Positions 42,528-51,648 of a stretch of DNA of 64,000 nt are shown in pieces. Both the position numbers and the translations under genes were made by a program. The DNA is taken from the NCBI GenBank assembly GCA_022770665.1, contig JALEHL010000057.1, positions 1 through 64,000 of the forward strand, in the 5' to 3' direction. This stretch comes from Bacillota bacterium. Lineage in GTDB: Bacteria; Bacillota; Clostridia; Peptostreptococcales; Anaerovoracaceae. Positions within the stretch are counted from its first letter, which is position 1. Every line of letters begins with the position of its first letter. The notes under the pieces were generated by a model that was given only the letters and a program-made list of their open reading frames with translations, was not told where the DNA came from and made no database searches.

Positions 42528-43412
42528 CTATTCTTCGGTACCGTCCTGAGAGACCGTGTCATCATACAGAAAGCGGATATATTCGTACATTGTGCTGAAA
42601 TCGATGATGCATTCTCCGTCCAGAACGGAAACAGGTACGGAAGCATTGAAATCGTAAATCTGCGGATAATTCTCGTGCTCGAAGTCGTAAACGAGAACCG
42701 TTTTTTTCATCGGATCGATCATCCAGTATTCCCGCACGTCGGCATTCATATATTTATTCAGCTTGAGAAACATATCCTTCCGCTTCGTAGACGGGGATAA
42801 CACTTCCGCAACGAAATCAGGGGCACCGTAGATACACCGGTTGATGAGCTTCGTCCGGTCACAGACGATGACCACATCCGGCTCCACCATGGTCTTGTCA
42901 TCACAGTCCAGCTGTACGCCGACCGGAGCGAACAGCGGAAGGCAGCTGCCTTTTCTGGAAAGAATGTGATTGTATATGCTGGAATGCAGATGACCGATGA
43001 TCATCTGATGGGTCACTGTGGGCGTCTCCATGTCATAGAGTACTCCGTCAATCAGTTCTGCCCTCTGGTCATCCGGCAGGGCGTAATAGTCCTCCAGCGT
43101 ATATTCTCCCGGCCGCTTTTTCGGAACGGAATGGGCATTACCGGAAGCAGTGTTATCGGAAGCAGTGTAGGAAAACTCTGTTTCACCCAGTCTGCAGCTG
43201 CCGGACGAATCGGTGGATGATACACGGGGCATATCTGCGGATGTGGATTTCAGGATCCGCTCCAGTGCGGAAAGTGTTTCATACCGTGGCGCAGTGGTTG
43301 CACCGCTGAAGATCTTCTGGACTGTACCGAGGGGCACGCCGGAAAGCTGTGCAATCATGGCGTTGGAATAGCCCAGCTCCTTTTTTCTCCGTTTCATCTC
43401 TTCAATGGTCAT
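42528..43412 (-). CDS. XRE-type HTH fused to a Uma2 (DUF820) nuclease-like domain
   Basis: A 294-residue fusion. Residues 1-58 are a Cro/CI-type helix-turn-helix (KELGYSNAMIAQLSGVPLGT). A polar linker (60-100) leads to a Uma2/DUF820 domain with the PD-(D/E)XK-like pattern: EPDVVIVCDR near 184, FVAEVLSPST near 204 and K-rich FLKLNKYM. Its end has ten acidic residues in the last 40. The upstream frame runs to 43661, but ATG 43412 has AAGGAG and gives a normal HTH start. Uma2 proteins are abundant in cyanobacteria and scattered in Clostridia, with unknown biology. Fusion to an HTH suggests a DNA-targeted or self-regulated nuclease-like protein. The reductase gene lies upstream, 11 bases away. 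Confidence 0.85.
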   Translation of the reverse strand: MTIEEMKRRKKELGYSNAMIAQLSGVPLGTVQKIFSGATTAPRYETLSALERILKSTSADMPRVSSTDSSGSCRLGETEFSYTASDNTASGNAHSVPKKRPGEYTLEDYYALPDDQRAELIDGVLYDMETPTVTHQMIIGHLHSSIYNHILSRKGSCLPLFAPVGVQLDCDDKTMVEPDVVIVCDRTKLINRCIYGAPDFVAEVLSPSTKRKDMFLKLNKYMNADVREYWMIDPMKKTVLVYDFEHENYPQIYDFNASVPVSVLDGECIIDFSTMYEYIRFLYDDTVSQDGTEE

Positions 43413-43423
43413 AGAAGAACTCC

Positions 43424-44593
43424 TTATTCTCCTTTGGCTTCCAGCTCTGCGTATTTCGCATCGATCTTCTGCAGTTCTTCCATGATTTTGATCTTCTGCG
43501 GGCAGTGAGACTCGCAGGCACCGCACTGGATGCAGTCTTTGGCGTTCTTTTCCAGGGCATTGTACTGACCGGACAGGGAGTCCCAGATATTGTGGAACCC
43601 GTGGACTGCGGCATTGTTGTACATGCTGAAGATTTTTGAGATTGGAATGCCGGATGGACATTCGTCACAGTAATTGCAGGCGGTACAAGGAACGAGAATA
43701 TCGCTTTGCAGTGCCCGTCCTGCAGCGATGGCAGCATCATGCTCTTCATCAGACATGGCCGGCGCATCAAAGATGCGGATATTGTCTTCCATCTGCTCCG
43801 GTGTGGACATGCCGGACAAAGTGGTCAGAATGCCGGGCAGTCTGTCTACGAATTTCAGCGCATAGGCCGCATAATCAGAGCCTTCGCCGGAAGGAGACTT
43901 GCAGGCAGGGGTAGATGCAGCACCATCCAGAAGACGGCGTGCCTCCTCGCTCATCGGATTGGCCAGCATGCCGCCGCGGACCGGTTCCATGACCACGATC
44001 GGCTTGTCGAATTCCCGGGCAATCTGATAGAACTCTTCCATCTTCTCATATTCCCAGTCGAAGTAGTTCAGCTGCAGCTGGACGAATTCCATCGCATCGC
44101 CGTACTTGGTGAGCACTTCCCGGAACAGCTCCGTACCGCAGTGGAAAGATGCGCCCAGATGAGTGATACGGCCGGCTTCCCGTTCATTGACAAGAAGAGG
44201 AACGATGTCCAGATCTACGATATTCGGCCAGGTTTCTTCATCAATATTATGGACCAGATAAAAATCGAAATAGTTTACGCCGCATTTGGAAAGCTGGTCT
44301 TCGAAGATGGTCTTCACATCTTCGTTTTTTTTGCACAGCCAGGTCGGCATTTTATCCGCCAGATAGAAGCTTTCCCGCGGATGTCTTGCCAGAGCACGGC
44401 CTGTATAGATTTCCGAGTCACCGCCGTGGTATTTATAGGCGGTATCAATGTAATTGACACCGTGGGACAGGGCATAGTCCATCATCTGATTCACGGTTTC
44501 CTGCACGATCTTACCTTCTGCGTCCATCGGCAGCCGCATGGTGCCGAAACCAAGACGGGAGATTTTTTTCCCTTTAAATTCCGTGTATTGCAT
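43424..44593 (-). CDS. Aldo/keto reductase with C-terminal ferredoxin-type domain
   Basis: A 389-residue protein. The barrel has LGFGTMRLPM, YIDTAYKYHGGDSE near 48 (catalytic Asp/Tyr), LVHN near 112 and GMSTPEQMEDNI near 262 (cofactor-binding). The tail has CTACNYCDECPSGI near 312 and CIQCGACESHCPQ near 358, two ferredoxin-like motifs. It is the same architecture as the gene at 12811 but from a different subgroup. Its promoter is shared head-to-head with the amino-acid permease. The Uma2 gene is downstream on the same strand. Substrate unknown; a low-potential electron donor is assumed. Confidence 0.92.
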   Translation of the reverse strand: MQYTEFKGKKISRLGFGTMRLPMDAEGKIVQETVNQMMDYALSHGVNYIDTAYKYHGGDSEIYTGRALARHPRESFYLADKMPTWLCKKNEDVKTIFEDQLSKCGVNYFDFYLVHNIDEETWPNIVDLDIVPLLVNEREAGRITHLGASFHCGTELFREVLTKYGDAMEFVQLQLNYFDWEYEKMEEFYQIAREFDKPIVVMEPVRGGMLANPMSEEARRLLDGAASTPACKSPSGEGSDYAAYALKFVDRLPGILTTLSGMSTPEQMEDNIRIFDAPAMSDEEHDAAIAAGRALQSDILVPCTACNYCDECPSGIPISKIFSMYNNAAVHGFHNIWDSLSGQYNALEKNAKDCIQCGACESHCPQKIKIMEELQKIDAKYAELEAKGE

Positions 44594-44658
44594 AAGTGAT
44601 CCTCCTGATATGATTCCTTCCCTTTCCGTATGGAAGGGAAAAGCTGTACACTTTCTTA

Positions 44659-44710
44659 ATTATACACGATTCTCGCAGCGATTGCAAATTGCAGTTGATT
44701 ATGTTAGAAT
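44659..44710. promoter_or_regulatory. Divergent promoters that share one palindromic -35 hexamer
   Basis: TTGCAA (44682-44687) is its own reverse complement. Rightward it is followed after 17 bases by TAGAAT (44705-44710) for the permease. Leftward it is followed after 17 bases by TATAAT (44664-44659) for the reductase. Both spacings are ideal, so polymerase could bind only one direction at a time. Confidence 0.8.
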
Positions 44711-44802
44711 CACATTGTGTTTTATTTCTGCCGATCCGGGCCCATATGGGTGTGAGAGTGTGTGAAGGACGAAAAGGCAGAAAAGGATAAAAGAAGGAAT
44801 GG

Positions 44803-46275
44803 GTGAAAAAAATGGATAAACGGTACGGTATCGTGACGGCCACCTGCATGGTGGTAGGAATCGTTATTGGTTCGGGTGTGTTTTTCAAGGCACAGACGGT
44901 TCTGCAGATCACAGGGGGGGACATGCTGACGGGCATTCTGGCCTGGATCATCGGCGGTCTGATCATGTTAAGCTGTATTCTGGCGTTTTCCGTCATGGCC
45001 TCCATGTACGAAAAGGTCAACGGTGTGGTGGACTACGCGGAGGCCACGGTTGGAAAAAGATATGCCTACCTCGTAGGCTGGTTTATGTCGGTGATTTACT
45101 ATCCGTCGCTGGTGGCGGTGCTGGCCTGGCTCAGCGCCAGGTATACGCTGGTTTTCTTCCAGTCTGCGAATCCGGATCTGGCATTCAGTGAAGGCGGCCC
45201 GGCGGCGGGCGCGGAATGTATGGCACTGTCCATGGTATTCCTCTGCGGCAGCTACGGTCTCAATGCCCTGTCCCCGAAGCTGGCCGGGCGTTTTCAGGTT
45301 TCGGCTACATTCATCAAGCTGATTCCCCTGGTACTGATGATGGTCGTCGGTGTGATTTACGGTTTGAAAACGGGGCAGCTGGCGGAGAACTTCAGCGGCG
45401 CAGATCTGGGCGAGGCAGTCCTGGGGCAGGCCGCCGGTACAGGAACAGGCACAGCCGGCGCTGCATCAGATGCGGGCATCCTGCTGGGCGCTGTGGTGGC
45501 CACGGCCTTTGCCTATGAAGGATGGATCGTGGCCACATCCATCAATGCGGAGCTGAAAGACGCCAGAAAGACCCTGCCTGCCGCACTGATTCTGGGTTCG
45601 CTGATCATCATCGCCGTCTATGTGTTTTATTTCATCGGTGTGGCAGGAGGGGCTTCCACCCGGCAGCTGATGGAGGACGGTGCCACCACGGCGTTTCTTC
45701 ATATTTTCGGGAACGTGTTCGGAAACATCCTGAATCTGTTTGTGGCCGTGTCCTGCATGGGAACCCTGAACGGCCTGATGCTTGGCAATACCAGAGGGCT
45801 TTACTCGCTGGCAGTCCGTGGAGAGGGACCGCGACCGGAGGTTTTCAGCCGTGTAGATGAAACTACGAAGATGGCAGGCAATTCCTCTATTTTCGGACTG
45901 CTTCTCGCGGCATTCTGGTTCCTCCATTTTTATGGAAGCAACCTGGCGCCGTTCCCGTGGTTCGGCAAATTCAGCTTCGATTCTTCGGAGCTTCCCATCG
46001 TTACCACTTACCTGCTGTATCTTCCGATTTTCATCCTGTTTATAAAGAAAAATCCGCAGCTGGGTGTGGTGAAGCGTTTCGTTGTGCCGTCACTGGCCAT
46101 ATGCGGAAGCATCTTCATGGTGTGCGCATCGATTTATGCCCATGGCGTGAAGCCGTATCTGGCAGCGAAAGCAGCGGGAGAATTCTCCATGCCGGTGTTG
46201 TTTTATCTGATTCTGTTCCTGATGATAGCGGCGGCCGGCGTCCTGCTGAACGAGGGCAGGCGACAGAAAAAATAA
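44803..46275 (+). CDS. APC family amino acid permease
   Basis: A 490-residue integral membrane protein with about twelve helices. The APC signatures are present: GIVIGSGVFFKAQ near 19 (the helix-1 break that binds the amino acid), GGLIMLSCILAF near 50, FAYEGWIVATSINAELKD near 236 and a MGTLNGLMLGNTRGLYSLA segment near 325. The long glycine-rich loop near 205-225 (AAGTGTGTAGAASDAG) is unusual. Start is GTG 44803 (AAGGA five bases upstream) or ATG 44812. Its promoter is shared with the divergent reductase. Amino acid specificity is not clear. Confidence 0.93.
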   Translation: MKKMDKRYGIVTATCMVVGIVIGSGVFFKAQTVLQITGGDMLTGILAWIIGGLIMLSCILAFSVMASMYEKVNGVVDYAEATVGKRYAYLVGWFMSVIYYPSLVAVLAWLSARYTLVFFQSANPDLAFSEGGPAAGAECMALSMVFLCGSYGLNALSPKLAGRFQVSATFIKLIPLVLMMVVGVIYGLKTGQLAENFSGADLGEAVLGQAAGTGTGTAGAASDAGILLGAVVATAFAYEGWIVATSINAELKDARKTLPAALILGSLIIIAVYVFYFIGVAGGASTRQLMEDGATTAFLHIFGNVFGNILNLFVAVSCMGTLNGLMLGNTRGLYSLAVRGEGPRPEVFSRVDETTKMAGNSSIFGLLLAAFWFLHFYGSNLAPFPWFGKFSFDSSELPIVTTYLLYLPIFILFIKKNPQLGVVKRFVVPSLAICGSIFMVCASIYAHGVKPYLAAKAAGEFSMPVLFYLILFLMIAAAGVLLNEGRRQKK

Positions 46276-46340
46276 ACCGAAAGAACAGATTTTGCGAAGA
46301 AATACAAAGAAGAACAAAGAATACAAAGGGGGTGTCGGGT

Positions 46341-48059
46341 TTGACCATGATTTTTACACAGATTGTGCGCTGGGTTTTTGTGATTCTTGCGATCTACATA
46401 CTGGCGCGCTCTATCCGCTCACTGCTGCAGACAAAAAATCCGGCAGAAGTCTGGGCTTATCTTCATCTGGAGACGATGGTGCCGCAGGAGAACGGACAGT
46501 TTGAAAAAGAGGAGATCAGTGAGCCGCTGACACATTGGGAAAATGTGATCGGTCGGGCGAAAAGCTGTGATATCACTGTGGGGGACGGTACGATATCGCG
46601 GAATCACGGCATTCTCATGCGGGATACAGCCGGAGACTGGACCTATCGGGATCTGGGATCGAAAAACGGAAGCTTCCTCAATGACAGGAAGATCACGGAG
46701 CCGATGAAACCGGTGCCGGTGGAGTTCGGCGATGAGATCCGCATGGGTCTGACCACCTGCAGCCTGCTGCCCATCAGTCTGGAGGAGAAGAACAATAATA
46801 TTAAAATGCGCCGCTCTGATACCAGGCCGGTTTCATCGGGACCAACACTTGCCGCGCTGACATTGTTTCAGCTTCTGGCAGCGTTTCAGCTTGCGATTGC
46901 ATTGCCCGGGGAAGCGACTGCACAGGTTCTGACGGCCTTTTCCGGCCTGATCCTTCTGATGTGGGTCTATGTGTGCATCCTGCGGTCGATGAAGCAGACT
47001 GCGTTCGAAATGGATACCATTGCTTTTTTCCTGTCTACGCTGAGCCTTTCTGTTGTTGCATCGTCAAACAGCGATGCACTGTTCAAGCAGCTGGCTGCCA
47101 TCGGGCTGGGGGTCTGTGCGATGTTTGTCGTATGTATGATTCTGCGGAATCTCGAACTGACAAAATCCATGCGGCGGGTCATGCTGGCGGGCGCGGTGGT
47201 TCTGCTGCTTGCCAACCTTGTGTTCGGCCAGCTCACTTTCGGTGCCAGAAACTGGATCGAAATCGGCGGCTTCTCTTTTCAGCCGTCAGAACTGGTGAAA
47301 GTCGCATTTATCTGGATCGGTGCGGCCACACTGGACGAACTTTTCCAGAAAAAGAATCTTACAGTGTTCATGATTTTCTCGGCATTCTGTTTCGGATGTC
47401 TGGCGATCATGGGCGATTTCGGGACCGCTATTATTTTCTTCGTCACCTTCGTGGTGATCGCTTTTCTGCGGAGCGGAGATTTTTCCAAGCTGATTCTGCT
47501 GACCGGCGCTGCATTTGCAGGCGGCCTTCTTCTCTTGCGGTTCAAACCGTATATTGCGGAACGTTTTGCTTCCTGGGGGCATGTCTGGGATCCGGATTTT
47601 GTTGACGGAGCCGGTTTCCAGCAGAGCCGCGCGATGTGCGCGGCGGCCAGCGGAGGCCTGATCGGTGTGGGACCGGGAAATGGCTGGCTGGAAGGCGTTG
47701 CGGCTGCGGATACGGATATGGTGTTCTGCATGCTGATCGAAGAATGGGGGCTGATCATCGCGCTTCTTGCGGTGGCCTGCATCGTGACACTTTCGGTCTT
47801 TGCCGTCCGTTCGATCATGGAAGGTCGGTCCACGTTCTATACGATCGGGGCCTGCGGAGCCATGTCCATGTTTGTTTTTCAGACCATGCTGAATGTGTTT
47901 GGCTCGGTGGATCTGTTCCCGTTTACCGGGGTGACCTTTCCTTTTGTCAGTAATGGAGGAACCAGTATGATCGTTTCCTGGACTCTGCTTGCATTTCTGA
48001 AGTCCGCAGATACCAGGGAACGGGCGAGTATTGCAGTAAAGGCAGGTGAGCGATTGTGA
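46341..48059 (+). CDS. FHA domain fused to a SEDS (FtsW/RodA/SpoVE) glycosyltransferase
   Basis: A 572-residue protein. A membrane helix (residues 5-25) is followed by an FHA domain (about 66-140, IGRAKSCDITV, ISRNHGIL, GSKNGSFLND), which binds phosphothreonine peptides, and then by ten membrane helices of the SEDS fold (about 165-560) with RNWIEIGGFSFQPSELVK near 303, DFGTAIIF near 358 and TGVTFPFVSNGGTSM near 530. SEDS proteins polymerise peptidoglycan from lipid II. TTG 46341 fits the AAGGGGG site better than ATG 46347. The next gene, a class B PBP, overlaps by four bases. FHA-SEDS fusions with a PBP imply control by a Ser/Thr kinase, which is not in the window. Confidence 0.92.
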   Translation: MTMIFTQIVRWVFVILAIYILARSIRSLLQTKNPAEVWAYLHLETMVPQENGQFEKEEISEPLTHWENVIGRAKSCDITVGDGTISRNHGILMRDTAGDWTYRDLGSKNGSFLNDRKITEPMKPVPVEFGDEIRMGLTTCSLLPISLEEKNNNIKMRRSDTRPVSSGPTLAALTLFQLLAAFQLAIALPGEATAQVLTAFSGLILLMWVYVCILRSMKQTAFEMDTIAFFLSTLSLSVVASSNSDALFKQLAAIGLGVCAMFVVCMILRNLELTKSMRRVMLAGAVVLLLANLVFGQLTFGARNWIEIGGFSFQPSELVKVAFIWIGAATLDELFQKKNLTVFMIFSAFCFGCLAIMGDFGTAIIFFVTFVVIAFLRSGDFSKLILLTGAAFAGGLLLLRFKPYIAERFASWGHVWDPDFVDGAGFQQSRAMCAAASGGLIGVGPGNGWLEGVAAADTDMVFCMLIEEWGLIIALLAVACIVTLSVFAVRSIMEGRSTFYTIGACGAMSMFVFQTMLNVFGSVDLFPFTGVTFPFVSNGGTSMIVSWTLLAFLKSADTRERASIAVKAGERL

Positions 48060-49405
48060 AAAAACTGGAAAAGAGAGCAATTCTCTGTCTGCTGCTGGCC
48101 GCTTTCCTGGTTCTGGGAGCTGCTGTATTTACAGTACGTCTTGGAATGGAAGGGGGAAACTGGGCATCCTATTATGCAAATCGTCACGTATTCCGGGAAG
48201 GCAGGCTGTCAGTCGGTGCGGTCTATGACAGAAACGGCATTCTTCTGCTGAAAAATGACAAAGACGGGCAGCATTACAATGATGACAGGGAGCTGCGCAT
48301 TGCAAATCTCCATGTGACTGGTGATTTGGATTCCAACATCGTCACCGGTGCCAATGTGGCATTCCGAAGCAGGATGATCGGATATAATTTTATAACAGGA
48401 ACCAGCGGCACTCTGCTGGACCGGCTGGATACAGAAACCGGAATCTCCTGGGTGGACCGGCTGGGATCCGGACGGAAGGCAACATTGACTGTGGATGCAG
48501 AACTGAACCGGACAGCGTACCGGGCACTGGCAGGAAGAAACGGACTGGTGTGTGTCTATAACTGGAAGAACGGAGAAATTCTGTGTCTGGTCAGCAGTCC
48601 GTCGTTCGATCCGGCAGATGAAAATGCCGCGGCAGCTGCAAAGTCCGGGTCTTTCCTGAACAAGGCCATTTCTTCCTGTCTGACGCCGGGCTCGATCTTC
48701 AAGCTGGTCACGATGGCTGCGGCAGTCGAGAACCTTCCGGATCTCGAAAACTGGACATTCACCTGCAGCGGGAAATACGAAGTGGAGGGAGAGTATGTGA
48801 CATGCTCTGCTGCCCACGGGACACAGAATATCTACGACGCACTGGCGAATTCCTGCAACTGTGCGTTTGCATCTCTGACGCTGGAACTGGGGCCGGAAAC
48901 CATGCAGGAGTATGCAGATCAACTGGGGCTTACCAGTTCTTACGACATCAATGGGATTGCAGCGGCAAAGGGACAGTTTCTATTTGACGGTGCAGGGATT
49001 CAGCGCGCCTGGGCCGGCATCGGCCAGTATGAAGATCAGCTGAATCCGCTTTCCATGCTGGTTTATGTCGGCTCGATTGCCGGCGGCGGTACTGCGGCCA
49101 GTCCCGTTCTTCTGAAAGGCAGCCGCACGTCTGATGTGGAGCTGCTGGATGCAGGTACGGCGGCACAGCTGAAAAGCATGATGCGCAATAATGTGAAGAG
49201 CAACTATGGAGACAGTAATTTCCCAGGCCTGGAGCTCCATGCGAAGACCGGAACTGCGGAAGTCGGAACGGGGAGGTCGCCGCACAGCTGGTTTACCGGG
49301 TTCAGCGGGGACTATGCGTTTATCGTCTGCGTAGAAAACGGAGGCAGCGGCATCGGAAGTGCAGCCCCGGTTGCCAATGCTGTGCTGCAGGAACTGAAAC
49401 ACTGA
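48056..49405 (+). CDS. Class B penicillin-binding protein (transpeptidase)
   Basis: A 449-residue class B PBP. A short cytosolic head and one helix (8-28) are followed by a brief dimerisation region and the transpeptidase domain with all three motifs: SIFK (nucleophile Ser near 213), SCN near 267 and KTGTAE near 396. It is similar to PBPA/FtsI-like partners of SEDS proteins and is shorter than FtsI or SpoVD, with no PASTA domains. It starts at GTG 48056, overlapping the SEDS stop by four bases, so both are made together. It likely cross-links strands made by that partner. Confidence 0.94.
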   Translation: MKKLEKRAILCLLLAAFLVLGAAVFTVRLGMEGGNWASYYANRHVFREGRLSVGAVYDRNGILLLKNDKDGQHYNDDRELRIANLHVTGDLDSNIVTGANVAFRSRMIGYNFITGTSGTLLDRLDTETGISWVDRLGSGRKATLTVDAELNRTAYRALAGRNGLVCVYNWKNGEILCLVSSPSFDPADENAAAAAKSGSFLNKAISSCLTPGSIFKLVTMAAAVENLPDLENWTFTCSGKYEVEGEYVTCSAAHGTQNIYDALANSCNCAFASLTLELGPETMQEYADQLGLTSSYDINGIAAAKGQFLFDGAGIQRAWAGIGQYEDQLNPLSMLVYVGSIAGGGTAASPVLLKGSRTSDVELLDAGTAAQLKSMMRNNVKSNYGDSNFPGLELHAKTGTAEVGTGRSPHSWFTGFSGDYAFIVCVENGGSGIGSAAPVANAVLQELKH

Positions 49406-49457
49406 CAGAACGGACGGAGCAGAAAACAGACGGAGAAGAAAACAGAAAAAAGCAGAA

Positions 49458-49500
49458 AAAAAGGATGGCCTCTGACCTTTCGGACAGACCATCCTTTTCG
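49458..49500. terminator. Bidirectional terminator after the PBP gene
   Basis: AAGGATGGCCTCTG and CAGACCATCCTT pair with small bulges; A-run on the left and TTTT on the right. It separates the PBP gene from the convergent anti-sigma-like gene. Confidence 0.85.
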
Positions 49501-49532
49501 ATTGGCTTGTTTTCACTTACATTCACTTACAT

Positions 49533-50864
49533 TCAGTCAAATGATTCTCCGGTAACAGATTCCAGGAAACCTTTTGCATTGCTGCTTCCGATATGGAATG
49601 TAAATTCCCGGTTCAGCATGGATACCCACAGATATCCGTTGTCACTGACGCCGAATTTCATCTGCGCACCGGTAGGATTGCTGGAAGAAGTAAAGAGCGC
49701 CTTGCTGTTTCCGCTGCTGAAAGAACTCTTGCTGCTCCGCTCCGCATCGCTCTGACACAGAATCCAGTTCCATGCGGCGCTGCCGACATCAGCCTTGCAG
49801 CTCTTATTGGAAGAGTATCCCACGTGGGAGATCTGACAGCGGACGGTACTGGAGAAACTGATGTTTCCGGAAAGTCCCAGATCTGATACGAACGCACCCA
49901 GCGTCGATGGAGAATAATCTGCATTGGCGTACACCAGCGGCTCTGTGAAACCATCTACGTCCAGCGCCACCACGGCGTCGGCGGAGACGTTCTTTACTTT
50001 GCAGACCTTGGCCTTGACCCTGGCTGCGTTTGTAGTAGAAGTCTGCGGCAGATCGATGGTAACGGTATCCAGCGCAGAGCCGACATCGGATTTCGATACG
50101 GTGCTGCTGACCACATAGTTGCTGCCGGATACGGAAATCGAAGCGACCTGACTGCTGTTTACGATCTCGCTGGTCCAGCTGATATCTGCGGTTCCTGATG
50201 CGCCCGGCGTGATTTTCCCGTTATCCGGCTGCGCCGGCTTCGAGGAATTATTTTCGCCGCTGCCGCTGCTGCCCGTGCCATCAGCGGAATCCGGATCATC
50301 ATAGTCCTGTGCGTTTTTGCTTTCGCTGTCCTGGCCATGAGAAGGCTCCGACATACCGGAGCTGCCGCTGGAATGCTTTCCATGCTCCGGGTCTTTGCTG
50401 CTGTCAGCAGGATTCTCCTGACCGGAAGCCTGATTCTCTTCAGAATCGTCAGAAATTTGCTCACCGTCACTGGCGGGATCCGTCATATTTCCGGGATTCT
50501 CCGTTTCATCACCCGGCTGATCCGGATGAACGATGTCAGCACCGCTGCCTATAACACTCTGAAACAGCTCGCCGACATGCCCATCCGCACCGTCATCAGG
50601 ACCGAGGAGCGCAAACGTGGATATCATAACAATCACGCTGGCAGCCACTGCGGTGCCGTAAAACCACATTGATTTTTTTGTTTTCTTCGCAAAATGTTTC
50701 GTCGGGGTGGTCCCCATCACAGCAGGCTGCTGGAAGGGTATCACATTATCGTTATCTGTAACCGGAGAAGGTGCTTCTGCGGCAATTTTCGCAAGCAGAT
50801 CGGCAACCGTCTGATCAGATGGTTCCATCTGAGCCTTCATGCTGCGGAAAATATCGTCAGTCAT
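49533..50864 (-). CDS. Membrane anti-sigma-factor-like protein with acidic Ser/Asp-rich linker
   Basis: A 443-residue single-pass protein. The cytosolic head (1-62) is followed by a helix (about 66-88, MWFYGTAVAASVIVMISTFALL), a long low-complexity linker rich in Ser, Asp, Glu, Gly (about 90-220), and a beta-rich outer domain with paired cysteines. It overlaps the ECF sigma gene by eight bases, the usual layout for an anti-sigma factor that holds its sigma at the membrane. The cytosolic part does not show a clear zinc-anti-sigma (HXXXCXXC) motif. The outer domain could sense wall or extracellular stress. No known family is evident for it. Confidence 0.75.
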   Translation of the reverse strand: MTDDIFRSMKAQMEPSDQTVADLLAKIAAEAPSPVTDNDNVIPFQQPAVMGTTPTKHFAKKTKKSMWFYGTAVAASVIVMISTFALLGPDDGADGHVGELFQSVIGSGADIVHPDQPGDETENPGNMTDPASDGEQISDDSEENQASGQENPADSSKDPEHGKHSSGSSGMSEPSHGQDSESKNAQDYDDPDSADGTGSSGSGENNSSKPAQPDNGKITPGASGTADISWTSEIVNSSQVASISVSGSNYVVSSTVSKSDVGSALDTVTIDLPQTSTTNAARVKAKVCKVKNVSADAVVALDVDGFTEPLVYANADYSPSTLGAFVSDLGLSGNISFSSTVRCQISHVGYSSNKSCKADVGSAAWNWILCQSDAERSSKSSFSSGNSKALFTSSSNPTGAQMKFGVSDNGYLWVSMLNREFTFHIGSSNAKGFLESVTGESFD

Positions 50865-51354
50865 AGCCTTCCTCCTTCAGTTTTTCTTTCATCATTTCGC
50901 GGCCGCGCATCATCTGCACTTTCACTGTGGACGGTTTCAGATCCAACGCCTTGCTGATCTGGTCCACGGACATGTCCTCGAAATAATGGAGATGGAGAAC
51001 AATCCGATATTTTTCCGGAAGTTCCTGCAGTGCCACATAGACTGCATTTTCTTCCTTTGTTTCAAATTGGAAAGAGCCCTCCTCCATTTCATCAAGCGGT
51101 ACAGTCCGCTTGCGGTAGGTGCTGCCTACCACACGCCTGGAACAGTTCATTGTGGTCCGGATCAGCCATGCCTTCCGATGTTCTTCATCATGAAACGCAG
51201 GATTGGTTCTGAAATAAATCAGGAACACCTCCTGAAAGATATCATCGGCATCGTCACGGTTTTTCACATAAGACAGAGCCACACTGTAAACAGTCCCCTT
51301 ATAGCGCTGGATTACGGTCTCAATACTTTCGTTCGGAACAAAAGTATCAGCCAT
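50857..51354 (-). CDS. ECF-type RNA polymerase sigma factor
   Basis: A 165-residue extracytoplasmic-function sigma factor. Region 2 contains VYSVALSYVKNRDDADDIFQ near 21 and AWLIRTTMNCSRRVV near 64; region 4 contains LPEKYRIVLHLHYFEDMSVD near 112 and a recognition helix SKALDLKPSTVKVQMMRGRE near 133. Length and order are typical of the SigW/SigV group. ATG 51354 starts the unit. The downstream membrane protein overlaps its end and is the likely anti-sigma factor. A possible self-regulated promoter lies 40 bases upstream. Confidence 0.94.
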   Translation of the reverse strand: MADTFVPNESIETVIQRYKGTVYSVALSYVKNRDDADDIFQEVFLIYFRTNPAFHDEEHRKAWLIRTTMNCSRRVVGSTYRKRTVPLDEMEEGSFQFETKEENAVYVALQELPEKYRIVLHLHYFEDMSVDQISKALDLKPSTVKVQMMRGREMMKEKLKEEGYD

Positions 51355-51395
51355 CGCTGTCCTCCTTACATAATAAACTCAAACTTCCACCCCAA

Positions 51396-51420
51396 AAGGT
51401 TACAGATACACTGAAAAAAA
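51396..51420 (-). promoter_or_regulatory. Possible autoregulated ECF promoter
   Basis: Read leftward the sequence is TGTAACCTTTT followed by GGGGTGGAAGTTTGAG, with the AAC typical of ECF -35 elements 40-60 bases before the sigma gene. The -10 (GAG instead of CGTC) does not match well. Confidence 0.35.
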
Positions 51421-51543
51421 TATAATTCGTGTCAATCCGGCACGAAACGTGGTAAAATATTGCTGTATGTGATACAATACCATCCTATTATAGCAAAATT
51501 CGGGGGATAAAACAACGTGTCTTTTTATGAAAAAATATCGCGC

Positions 51544-51583
51544 GTAAGAATTTTGTAAGAAAAGGACAATACGTTTTGTAAGA
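51544..51583 (+). promoter_or_regulatory. GTAAGA direct repeats before the response regulator gene
   Basis: GTAAGA occurs at 51544, 51555 and 51578. The first two are 11 bases apart (one helical turn) and the third 23 further (two turns), with TTTT before the second and third. This spacing on one face of DNA fits an OmpR-type regulator, and a TATATT -10 lies after them near 51592. Autoregulation is likely but unproven. Confidence 0.55.
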
Positions 51584-51648
51584 TTTGAAAGGTATATTGG
51601 AATTGTACCGGGCGGGGCCATCCGCTGCGGTGCGGACTGGAGGTTACG

